From Microbulbifer aggregans (GTDB taxonomy: Bacteria; Pseudomonadota; Gammaproteobacteria; Pseudomonadales; Cellvibrionaceae): a stretch of DNA of 64,000 nt. The stretch covers positions 2,449,501 through 2,513,500 of the forward strand of contig NZ_CP014143.1 of NCBI RefSeq assembly GCF_001750105.1, read 5' to 3'. Each line of letters opens with the position of its first letter. Within the stretch, counting starts at the first letter, position 1. Position numbers and translations under genes: made by a program. The notes below the pieces were generated by a model that was given only the letters and a program-made list of their open reading frames with translations, had not been told where the DNA came from and made no database searches. Shown here piece after piece: positions 45,356 to 53,442 of the stretch.

Positions 45356-46390
45356 ATGAAACTGTTCCGCTCCCTGAGTATTGTACTGATGGCTTCCCTG
45401 GTGTGGGCCGAGACCGCGATGGCAGAGGAAAGTCCCATTGCCATCGCCATTCACGGCGGAGCCGGCACCATCGAACGAAGCAAGATGACCGATGACCAGG
45501 AGCGCGCCTACCGGGAGAAGCTCACGGAGGCTGTCAATGCTGGCTATCAGGTGCTGGAAAAGGGCGGTGACAGTCTGGATGCAGTGACCACGGCGATTCG
45601 TATCCTCGAAGATTCCCCTCTGTTCAATGCCGGTATCGGCGCTGTATATACCTACGAGGGGCGCCACGAGCTGGATGCCTCGATCATGGAAGGGAAGAGC
45701 CGCCGTGCAGGCGCTGTGGCGGGGGTCACCAGTGTACGCAACCCGATCGACCTGGCACGGATGGTAATGGAAGATTCCCCGCACGTGATGCTGGCGGGGC
45801 CGGGTGCGGAGACGTTTGCACAGTCCCGCGGCGTGGAGAGGGTGGACAACAGCCTCTTCGATACCGAGCGCCGTCGCAAGCAGCTGGATGAGGCCAAGAA
45901 GAAGATTCAGAGCGAAGAGCGTCGGCACGGCAATGAGCAGGCCGCGGTCGAGGCGCTACCCGTTGCATTCCGCATGGGCACTGTCGGTGCGGTGGCTCTG
46001 GATAAGAACGGTAACCTGGCGGCCGGCACGTCCACTGGTGGCATGACCGCGAAGCGCTACGGCCGCATCGGGGATTCCCCGGTCATTGGCGCAGGCACGT
46101 TCGCCGATAATGCGTCCTGCGCGGTCTCCGCCACAGGCCATGGCGAATACTTCATTCGCTTTAATGTGGCTGCGGATATCTGCGCGCGGGTGCGGTACCA
46201 GGACAAGTCTGTCGGCGAGGCGGCGGATGCCGTCATCAATGATGTGCTGCGCCCCGTTGGGGGCACTGGCGGCGTTATCGTATTGGATGCGGCCGGAAAC
46301 ATCGCTCTCACGTTCAATACGCCCGGTATGTATAGGGCGAGCCGCTCCAGCGACAGTCCGCTATATATAGGTATTTTCGACAAAGAATGA
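45356..46390 (+). CDS. Exported isoaspartyl peptidase/L-asparaginase (plant type)
   Basis: A 344-residue Ntn hydrolase that cleaves isoaspartyl dipeptides and L-asparagine after self-cleavage into alpha and beta chains. The signal peptide RSLSIVLMASLVWAETAMA sends it to the periplasm. IAIHGGAGTIE starts the mature chain, and self-cleavage is at G208-T209 (FRMGTVGAVALD), making T209 the nucleophile. The oxyanion/substrate motifs LAAGTSTGGMTAKRYGRIGD and TGHGEYFIR follow. E. coli IaaA lacks a classical signal peptide, so the periplasmic location is a notable difference. A GC hairpin (46389-46410) overlaps the stop codon. Confidence 0.93.
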   Translation: MKLFRSLSIVLMASLVWAETAMAEESPIAIAIHGGAGTIERSKMTDDQERAYREKLTEAVNAGYQVLEKGGDSLDAVTTAIRILEDSPLFNAGIGAVYTYEGRHELDASIMEGKSRRAGAVAGVTSVRNPIDLARMVMEDSPHVMLAGPGAETFAQSRGVERVDNSLFDTERRRKQLDEAKKKIQSEERRHGNEQAAVEALPVAFRMGTVGAVALDKNGNLAAGTSTGGMTAKRYGRIGDSPVIGAGTFADNASCAVSATGHGEYFIRFNVAADICARVRYQDKSVGEAADAVINDVLRPVGGTGGVIVLDAAGNIALTFNTPGMYRASRSSDSPLYIGIFDKE

Positions 46391-46410
46391 GGGCTGCGAT
46401 CACAGCCCTC
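46389..46410 (+). terminator. Hairpin at the end of the asparaginase gene
   Basis: GAGGGCTG-CGATCA-CAGCCCTC forms a perfect 8-bp stem starting within the stop codon. The T-run (GATTTTTCTG) follows only 12 bases later, so it is a weak or factor-assisted terminator rather than a canonical one. Confidence 0.55.
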
Positions 46411-46445
46411 GGTGGTGCCGGATTTTTCTGTAGAAGGGTTTGGTT

Positions 46446-46574
46446 ATGAAAACTGCCAGTAAGAAGTCCCGTAAATCCCCGCGCCAGATCGAGCGTTCAG
46501 TGCGCCAGTTCTGGGGCTGGGTTTTTCTCGTCGGTCTGGGTGCCGTGCTGTTGATGTATATCGCCATGGCCTGA
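46446..46574 (+). CDS. Small single-helix membrane protein (42 residues)
   Basis: A short gene with an AGAAGGG ribosome site before ATG 46446. The product starts MKTASKKSRKSPRQIERSV (a very basic, cytoplasmic N-terminus) and continues into one transmembrane helix, WGWVFLVGLGAVLLMYIAMA, ending at TGA 46572-46574. The N-in/C-out pattern with a Lys/Arg-rich head is typical of small bitopic membrane proteins. No family was recognised. It lies between the asparaginase and MscS genes on the same strand. Confidence 0.6.
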   Translation: MKTASKKSRKSPRQIERSVRQFWGWVFLVGLGAVLLMYIAMA

Positions 46575-46743
46575 AGACGGCTCTTTCAGGGAAAATACCG
46601 TCAATTCCCTCCAATGAGCCGCTGCAGGTGCGGCTCGGTACTGCCTTGTCGGCTATGTTTTGAGCAATCGTGTCGGGAACCGTCGCTCGCGCGTCATTCC
46701 CGGCATACATCGCTCAAGTTGATGATCCGGCAAAGGGACCTGT

Positions 46744-48858
46744 GTGCGGAGATCTCCCAGGTATTCAAATCCATGGCGATGGATAGTCGCCACCGGCGTG
46801 TGCCTGCTGGTGAGTTTTGCCCTTGCCCAGACGGATCAACCGACCGAGGATGTTGACGCTGGAATAGAGAGAGCTGACCAGCGAGAGAGTAAAGGCTTCA
46901 GAAGTGGAAGGCTTGAAAAGCCCCAAGAGGAGGGCGCTGAAGCCCCTCCTAAAAAAAGTGAGCTGGCAGTCCACCCCCTCAGCCCGCTCGAGCACTCAAC
47001 GCCGCGGGCGGCCATTGAGTCCTTCCTGACTGAAACCGATGCCATTGGCGAGTTGGTCGTAGAGCAGTTCTGGGACGAGCCGACACAGGAGGTCTCCCAG
47101 GAAATACGCCGCCGTATGCAGAAAGTGATGCAGTTGCTCGACCTGAGCCAGGTTCCCCCGGCAGCGCGGGAAGACAAGGGCAGTGACGCCCTGATCTATC
47201 TGTACGAGGTACTCAATCGCATCAAGCTGCCGCCGCCAGAGGAAATACCCGGCGCGGAAGATATGTCGGATATGGCCGCAGTCGCGGTACAGAAGGGGGA
47301 TCTGGCCGATCAGGCCGCTGCAGCCAAGAAGAGTACTAAAAGTGCCAGCCCTCTGCCCAAACCTGCCGCTAAAGCAGATGGGGAGCAGGGGGTGGCCAAG
47401 TCCGTCAGCTGGACGATACCGCACACCGATATCACCCTGGTCCGGGTGGCCGAGGGCCCTCAGACCGGGAAGTTCGTTTTCTCTGCCGACACGGTGGCCC
47501 GCGCAGCGGAGTTTTACGAGCGCACCCGCCACCTTCCTTATCGGCGTCAGATTCCATTGCGTAACTATGCCGACATGCGCCCTTACCTGAGCATGTCCGG
47601 TTGGCTGGTCCCACCGCGCCTGATCCAGAGCTTGCCGGAGTGGATGAAGCGCAGCATCTTTCGTCAGGCAGTCTGGAAATGGCTGGCTCTGGGAGCCGTT
47701 ATTCTGCTTTACTGGCTTGGTCTGGCCATTGTCCGCCGCCTGGCGCTGCGTATGCAGCAGCGAGGTGCCTATTGGCGGCATGTCAGTCGCTTTTTGCTCC
47801 CGCTAAGCCTGTTACTCACCATCAGGCCATTGGTGTCGTCTGTCAGCCAGCAACTGACGTTGATTGACGTCGTGGGTGAGTGGTTGTCCCTGGGCGCCGA
47901 GGCACTCTTTTACTTTGCTCTGGCCTGGTTTATCTGGCAGCTGCCGTTGGTAATCACTGAGATTTTTATCAGCCGCTCCCCCAAAGTCGAGGGGCACAGC
48001 CTCGATGCGCATCTGTTGCGTTTCATCGCGCGAACGTTGGGTGTGATCGCCATCATCATCATCCTTTTTCTTCTCAGTGCCCGGTTGGGCGCACCATTAT
48101 TCAGTCTGCTAGCGGGTTTCGGTGTCGGTGGTATCGCGGTGGCGTTGGCCGCACAGGGCTCGATCGAGAACTTTATCGGCAGTCTCAACCTGTTCGGGGA
48201 CAAGCCGGTGCGGGTTGGGGATTTTTGCCGCTATGGAGAGGATTCCGGGCCTGACTTCCAGCGCATTGGTACTGTGGAAGCCATCGGTATGCGCTCCACT
48301 CGGATCAGGGGCATCGACAACACTCTGACCACCATCCCGAATGCTGACTTCTCCAAGATGCATATCGTCAACTACAGTACCCGCTCCGCGATCCTGTTCC
48401 TGACGATACTGAGCCTGCGTTACGAAACCACGGAAGATCAGCTGCGTTTCGTGTTGGTGTCGCTGCGGGAAATGCTGGTGGCGCACCCCCTGGTGGTGGA
48501 TGAAGAGCCTTCGGTACGGTTGATCGGGATGAGCGACAGCTCTCTGGATATCGAGGTTCGGGTTGATATCAATACCATTGACCACTTTGATTTCCGTGCC
48601 ATACGTGAGGACATCCTGTTACGGATTCTTGGTATCGTACGGGGCTCGGGAACCGGGTTCGCGTTTCCCTCCCAGACACTTTATTACTCCAGGGATTCAG
48701 GACTGGATAAGGAGCGGGGCGAAGCGGCGGAAGCGCGAGTGCGCGAGTGGGCCGCTGCCCATGAAATGCCATTCCCGACCTTTACGCCGGAGCAGCGCAG
48801 CAAACGCAAGAATACCCTGGACTACCCGCCGGAGGGCTCTCCACTGGCGGATCGCTAA
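46744..48858 (+). CDS. Large MscS-family mechanosensitive channel
   Basis: A 704-residue inner-membrane channel that opens under membrane tension to release solutes. A signal peptide (WIVATGVCLLVSFALA) precedes a ~300-residue periplasmic domain, then about five membrane helices. The MscS pore helix is LFSLLAGFGVGGIAVALAAQGSIENFIGSL, with the Gly/Ala packing pattern, followed by the beta domain (DNTLTTIPNADFSKMHIVNYST) and a cytoplasmic alpha/beta cage. The only in-frame start near the signal peptide is GTG 46744, with AAGGG upstream. The periplasmic part begins with a low-complexity Glu/Lys/Pro stretch. Confidence 0.92.
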   Translation: MRRSPRYSNPWRWIVATGVCLLVSFALAQTDQPTEDVDAGIERADQRESKGFRSGRLEKPQEEGAEAPPKKSELAVHPLSPLEHSTPRAAIESFLTETDAIGELVVEQFWDEPTQEVSQEIRRRMQKVMQLLDLSQVPPAAREDKGSDALIYLYEVLNRIKLPPPEEIPGAEDMSDMAAVAVQKGDLADQAAAAKKSTKSASPLPKPAAKADGEQGVAKSVSWTIPHTDITLVRVAEGPQTGKFVFSADTVARAAEFYERTRHLPYRRQIPLRNYADMRPYLSMSGWLVPPRLIQSLPEWMKRSIFRQAVWKWLALGAVILLYWLGLAIVRRLALRMQQRGAYWRHVSRFLLPLSLLLTIRPLVSSVSQQLTLIDVVGEWLSLGAEALFYFALAWFIWQLPLVITEIFISRSPKVEGHSLDAHLLRFIARTLGVIAIIIILFLLSARLGAPLFSLLAGFGVGGIAVALAAQGSIENFIGSLNLFGDKPVRVGDFCRYGEDSGPDFQRIGTVEAIGMRSTRIRGIDNTLTTIPNADFSKMHIVNYSTRSAILFLTILSLRYETTEDQLRFVLVSLREMLVAHPLVVDEEPSVRLIGMSDSSLDIEVRVDINTIDHFDFRAIREDILLRILGIVRGSGTGFAFPSQTLYYSRDSGLDKERGEAAEARVREWAAAHEMPFPTFTPEQRSKRKNTLDYPPEGSPLADR

Positions 48859-48944
48859 GTCGCCTTTGCTTTCTCCGGTGGCTGCGTCATACATGCCCTT
48901 GGCATTAACTGCAGTCAGCCGCGACTGCAACGATACGGGGCTAT

Positions 48945-50435
48945 TCAGAAGGCGAGTTCAAACTCTGTATTGAGCACGACACCGTTACCGCCCAGGGCGA
49001 AGGGCACACTGTTGTAACCCACCGGAGAATCATCCAGGTACAGTAGCTGTGTGGTCCAGCGCACCTCGCGTCGCTTGAATGGGTAGTACTTGAGGCCAAA
49101 GGCCATGTCCCAGGGGTCGCCATACTCTCCGTTGATCTTGGATCCGGATAGGTACATCTGCAGGGTCTTTGGCACGAGCATAGTGGAGGCCTGGATCTGC
49201 AGCCCGTGGTCGGTGAGTCGTGTTACCGGCAGCATTGCATCGGGTTCTGCGTCCGGTAGCAGGACAGCTGAGAAGCTATCGACTTCCCGGTAGTAGTACT
49301 CGACGTCGAGAGAGTAGCCGCGATACTTCACCCCGGCATTGAGGGCTGCCATCTGGTAGGTGGCGCGACGAATGTTGATGCCGACGTCGAAGGGATCGGG
49401 AGAAAAGATCCGAGTGCCATCCGACAGCCGGATCTGGCTGTTGTCGAAGCTGTTCACTTCGGGTTGGCCCTGCGCATCCTCGCGGCTGTGGGTATAGTGC
49501 AGCCCGAACAGGGTGGCGGGTTCGGTATGGAACTCGTAGTCACCGAAGCCGTTGCCGGGCCCGTATTCGCCAGTAGTGGGCATCCACCAGACCGCCGCGG
49601 AAAGGGTTTCGAAGTGGTCGTCGAGCTCATCGGCGCTGACACCCAATTGGCTCAGATTATTGCCGAGCATGATGCGGTAATCGGACTTCTCGGTGATATC
49701 TCCCCAGGCAAAGATGCCAGTCGTATACGAACCCCGGAAGAATTCGTCAGTGATGGTACGGTGGTCGGTCCGGAACCAGGTTGGGAAGGTGCCGTTGGTG
49801 GAGCGGGTTGTGGGCAAAGCATCGATGCCGGCACCAAGGTTGAAGTGCTCATCGAATGCGTAAGACAGCTTGCCGGCCACCACTACCTGGGCGGACTGGC
49901 CCTGGTTTGAGTTACTGGTCCAGGTGTAGAAGCGGTACTGGAACTTGGGGTCGAAGATCCAACCCTTGAAGGTTAAATTGACCTTTTGCAGTTGCATCTG
50001 GTTCAGGATGAGCACATCAAACGTGCGGTCGAAGGAGTCTGTGTATTCATCCTCGAGATCGTTCTGGTCCAGGTAGCGGACATAGGAGTAGATCGAGAAG
50101 TTCACCTCGCCCAGGTCGGAGCGCAGCAGGACGAAACCCTTGCCTGGCTCGTAGTTTCCCCAGGTTTTCTGCTCCGGTTCGTCGTAGCTGATCTGCGATG
50201 CTCGGGGCTGGGCTGGGATCTTGTTGCCGCGATGAGCCGCATCGTATTCCAGCTGCTCGATACGTGCGTCGCGACGTCGGACCTCGACTTCGAGTTGCTG
50301 TTGCCGGGCTTCCAGTTCCCGCAGCCGCGCCTCGGTCTCCGAATCCTGGCGCTGCTCTTCAGCAGCCCATGCCTGCGTGCCGGCGATTGCGAGAATCGCG
50401 AGCAACAGTATCGGTGATTGGGTTTTGCGTCGCAT
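48945..50435 (-). CDS. Coiled-coil outer-membrane porin-like protein
   Basis: A 496-residue exported protein from ATG 50435 (AGGGAG upstream); the frame to 50537 overlaps the upstream gene. After the signal peptide (SPILLLAILAIAGTQAWA) comes a coiled coil of ~35 residues (EARLRELEARQQQLEVEVR...), then an outer-membrane barrel whose strands alternate aromatic and polar residues (KFQYRFYTWTSNS, YSLDVEYYYREVDSFSAVLL) and which ends in the barrel-type ELAF. The layout resembles phosphate-selective (OprP/OprO) porins, though the specificity is unknown. It begins 22 bases after the amidohydrolase stop, so the pair forms an operon. Confidence 0.82.
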   Translation of the reverse strand: MRRKTQSPILLLAILAIAGTQAWAAEEQRQDSETEARLRELEARQQQLEVEVRRRDARIEQLEYDAAHRGNKIPAQPRASQISYDEPEQKTWGNYEPGKGFVLLRSDLGEVNFSIYSYVRYLDQNDLEDEYTDSFDRTFDVLILNQMQLQKVNLTFKGWIFDPKFQYRFYTWTSNSNQGQSAQVVVAGKLSYAFDEHFNLGAGIDALPTTRSTNGTFPTWFRTDHRTITDEFFRGSYTTGIFAWGDITEKSDYRIMLGNNLSQLGVSADELDDHFETLSAAVWWMPTTGEYGPGNGFGDYEFHTEPATLFGLHYTHSREDAQGQPEVNSFDNSQIRLSDGTRIFSPDPFDVGINIRRATYQMAALNAGVKYRGYSLDVEYYYREVDSFSAVLLPDAEPDAMLPVTRLTDHGLQIQASTMLVPKTLQMYLSGSKINGEYGDPWDMAFGLKYYPFKRREVRWTTQLLYLDDSPVGYNSVPFALGGNGVVLNTEFELAF

Positions 50436-50457
50436 AAGCACTCCCTGCTGTAGCGAA

Positions 50458-51576
50458 TCAGTTGCTTCCTTTCTGCTTGACGTTCTTGGCCTCCCAGGCT
50501 CGAACCTTGCGTCGCGCCTCATCAAACAGGCGATCATAGTTTCCCTTGAGGATCTTCTCTTTCGCCTCTGGCGTCAGCTTTGCGAATACCGGGTCCCACA
50601 TATGAAAGACCTTCAGCTGTGTTTCCTGGTCTGCCGGGGCCACGTTATCGGTGCCGAACAGAAAGCGGTCGGGATATTTGTTCAGTAGCCTCGCCGTACG
50701 TTCGATCGCTTCCGGGGAGGCGATGGCATATTTGGCGACTTCATCCCACGAGATATCAAAATTGACATGTTTGAGCTTGGGATCCCGGAGCATCCCCTCG
50801 ACAATTTCGAGGTGGCGCGGGCTCCGCTCCGTTGAACTGGCGGAGGCCTGGGCGGGATGGACAACCCGGCCCAGACCGGTGTGGGCCCAGATGATCGTAG
50901 TCTCCGGATGATCTCTGAGCGTCTCCTTCATCTGCTCCAGATAGACGGGCGTCGCGCCCTCCTTGGCGAAGGGAATGTCGATATCGTTATGGAGAATGAC
51001 GACCAGTCCGACATCGCCGGCAAAATCAAACACCCGGTCCAGCGCCGGATCGGTAAGGCTGGCGACATCACCAGCCACCTTGGGGGAGACAAATTCCTTG
51101 TGAATAGTGAACTCACCGATACCGGAGAAGACTCCGGGATAGGTTTCCAGTACCCGGCGGATATGGTCCACCGCATACATGTCCGCTGGGTTGAAGCCGG
51201 TAATCATCGGGTCCAGGCGTGCCCGTTGCTCTTCCGGCAGGGACAGGTACGCATTGGCGATAAATGCATCGGTGAATGAGTAGTAATACAGCGGGGCATC
51301 GGACTGCAGATAGTAGGTAGGCGCATAGTCGCCGGAATTTTCGTAAGACCAGGTTTGCTGCAGGGGGATGCCGAACAGGGTCGAGCGGCCAACCTTATTC
51401 CCCATGATCTCCATGTACTTCTCGATAGGCGTACCTTTCTGCACATAGTTGGTCAGGTGGAAGTGGGAATCGTTGAACAAGTAATCATCCGAGCCCTGCT
51501 CCTGAGCCGGTGTGTTCGCCGATATCGAGAGCGCCAGGGCGAGCAGGGTGCCCGTTGCCAGAAACCGTAGGTCCAT
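50458..51576 (-). CDS. Exported amidohydrolase-2-type metal hydrolase
   Basis: A 372-residue TIM-barrel hydrolase of the PF04909-like branch. It has a signal peptide (LATGTLLALALSISANTPA), then the first metal-binding motif FNDSHFHLTNY (HxH). VVILHNDID and IIWAHTGLG supply further His ligands, and RFLFGTDNVAP carries the conserved Asp. Relatives include decarboxylases and lactonases; the substrate here is unknown. AAAGGA precedes the ATG. It is the first gene of an operon with the porin-like gene, so hydrolase and porin probably work on the same compound in the periplasm. Confidence 0.85.
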   Translation of the reverse strand: MDLRFLATGTLLALALSISANTPAQEQGSDDYLFNDSHFHLTNYVQKGTPIEKYMEIMGNKVGRSTLFGIPLQQTWSYENSGDYAPTYYLQSDAPLYYYSFTDAFIANAYLSLPEEQRARLDPMITGFNPADMYAVDHIRRVLETYPGVFSGIGEFTIHKEFVSPKVAGDVASLTDPALDRVFDFAGDVGLVVILHNDIDIPFAKEGATPVYLEQMKETLRDHPETTIIWAHTGLGRVVHPAQASASSTERSPRHLEIVEGMLRDPKLKHVNFDISWDEVAKYAIASPEAIERTARLLNKYPDRFLFGTDNVAPADQETQLKVFHMWDPVFAKLTPEAKEKILKGNYDRLFDEARRKVRAWEAKNVKQKGSN

Positions 51577-53442
51577 GATCGAAGTCCTTTTCGCTGTTTC
51601 CCTTCCGGAGGGTTTGCCTGTTGCCGGTGCCGGCAGCGCAGACAGTCCCCGAAGCCCAGACGGATTGAGGGGCCTGATCAGGATAGAAGACGCTCAGGAG
51701 GGTTGTGGGGATTAGGGAGTCAGGGCGTGGCAGAGGGCCAAATGACGCTTTCGCCAGAACCCAATAGATAGCGTGTAACGTAGATAAAACCGGAGTTTGG
51801 TTCGGACCAGGCCGAGAAAACCCATCAATGTCTCCATCATCTCATATCCCGTACCGTTTCCCGCCCCCCCCTCATCCAGGTAGGTCATAACCTGTTGATT
51901 TATTATGTTTTTTAGCAGCGACCGGAGGGCGTATAACCGCAAATCCACTCGTTAGGTCACTCATCCACCTCTCCCAGGGCGGCTGTTACCCGAGGTTAAT
52001 GTCCTCAACTGGTGTCCGATTGAGCGGTTCATTGATGATGGCATCGCCTTCACCGCTATTTACCAGTACCCCCGGCAACTCAACCTGATACTGGCAGTGG
52101 CTCTTCCTGTCATGATCGGGGTCACATGCCTGGGCAGTATCGCAGTTCTCATCCGAGGTATTACCAGCTAATTCAGAAGCACCGGAAATAGGCGTTGTAC
52201 CGGTACGGTGACAGTCGCATTCCATGCGGGCGTACAACCAAGACTGCCGGGATCGTCGGGGGCATCACCAGCGTCATCCAAGTCGTTGCAGAGCTCGCAT
52301 TTGTAACTATCAGTTGAGTAAGGGCAGTAGTATTCGACTATGACTTCACCGGTTTTCACAACGTCGTCGGCATACACAATTACTCGTAGTTAGGCGGGAC
52401 TGATGGGTAGTCCTATAGCCCAGTGCACGTTCGGAGCCAATCATTTAGGCGAAAAGGGTGGGCAAAGGTGTAGCTGGTGCTATTGTTCCGTTTATCACCA
52501 GTATCGGTGCCGTCGTTGAGTTTTAGTGTCAGGGGCTCGACCGAGTCGTTTTCAGCGACACCAGGCCTTCCTAGCCTTAGCGAAGACTGTTGGGACCTTA
52601 TGAGTAAGCAGGGCGTTTGCCGGTGGTGGTGTAAATATCCTGGTTAAAGTAGCACACAAGAATAGAGTCCTTGGGCATCTAATATTTGGCCATGTTCACC
52701 CATGCGTGACACCACCCAGGCCATCTTGAGGCCGCTATGTCTTGCAAGGCATGGTCCACAAGCTCACACCAGCCCTCTGGCTTTACTACATTTTTTCAAT
52801 GATCTCGTAGATAGGCCGATGCTACGGAGAAAGGTAGCTATACAAGGACTTCAGGCGGCGGTTCTATTCATCTAACTTCTTCAGGTACTTGAATTCGGAA
52901 GCCTCGATGCCTCTATATTTGCCTTTTTAGTAGTAATAGGTATGCATGGGCGATGCCATTCTCTCGGAACATTTCGTATACCGGCCGTTCCGTTTATCTT
53001 CCGTCAGAACCTTGGTAATCCGAGTTTCGGCATGTGTCATTTCTTGATTCTTCGGTCCCCGCACTGTGTAACTGTGCTGAGGAGCGACCTAACTTGTCAT
53101 CTCCGTATTATGCGGGGTTTTTAAGTAGCGTCTCACTCCTGAAAGTGACAGGAGATTCTCGAGAAGGTAGTTGTCACCATATGATAATTATGTGTCTGGC
53201 TGCGAGGTTATTCACGCCAAAAGTATTTAAAACATAGCAATTACTTTACCGTAAACTAAAAAAATTATAAAAGACTTAATTAGCAACCTTTATCGTAAGA
53301 TGTGAGACGAGAAAAAATGGGGCTGTGAATAAGCGCTTCGTAGTTACTTAGACGTAATAATATCAGTAAGAAATTGTATGTTTTTAAATGTTGCTAAGCT
53401 CCTTTAAATAAATGGAAAATTTAACCTCTAAAAGGATAAAAA
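51577..53442. other. Gene-poor accessory stretch with decayed sequence
   Basis: About 1.9 kb without an intact recognisable gene. A 78-codon minus-strand frame from GTG 51948 (MDLRLYALRSLLKNIINQQV) lacks a ribosome site and is not called. Minus-strand fragments between 51986 and 52590 look like one broken gene (listed separately). Composition becomes steadily AT-richer to the right, towards the large lipoprotein gene at 53443. Confidence 0.5.
51986..52590 (-). pseudogene. Broken Cys-rich gene, fragments in several frames
   Basis: Reading right to left on the minus strand, three pieces follow one another. The first (about 52590-52413) contains GVAENDSVEPLTLKLNDG and ends at a stop codon. The second (52377-52168) begins YADDVVKTGEVIVEYYCPYS and carries CELCNDLDDAGDAP. 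The third (52237-51986) carries MECDCHRTGTTPIS and several more Cys and ends VEDINLG. The pieces have protein-like composition but are separated by stops and frame changes, as expected for a decayed exported protein. The family was not recognised. Confidence 0.4.

Noticed and set aside
51712-51948. 78-codon minus-strand frame starting with GTG
   Set aside because: Weak start and no domain; lies at the edge of a decayed region.
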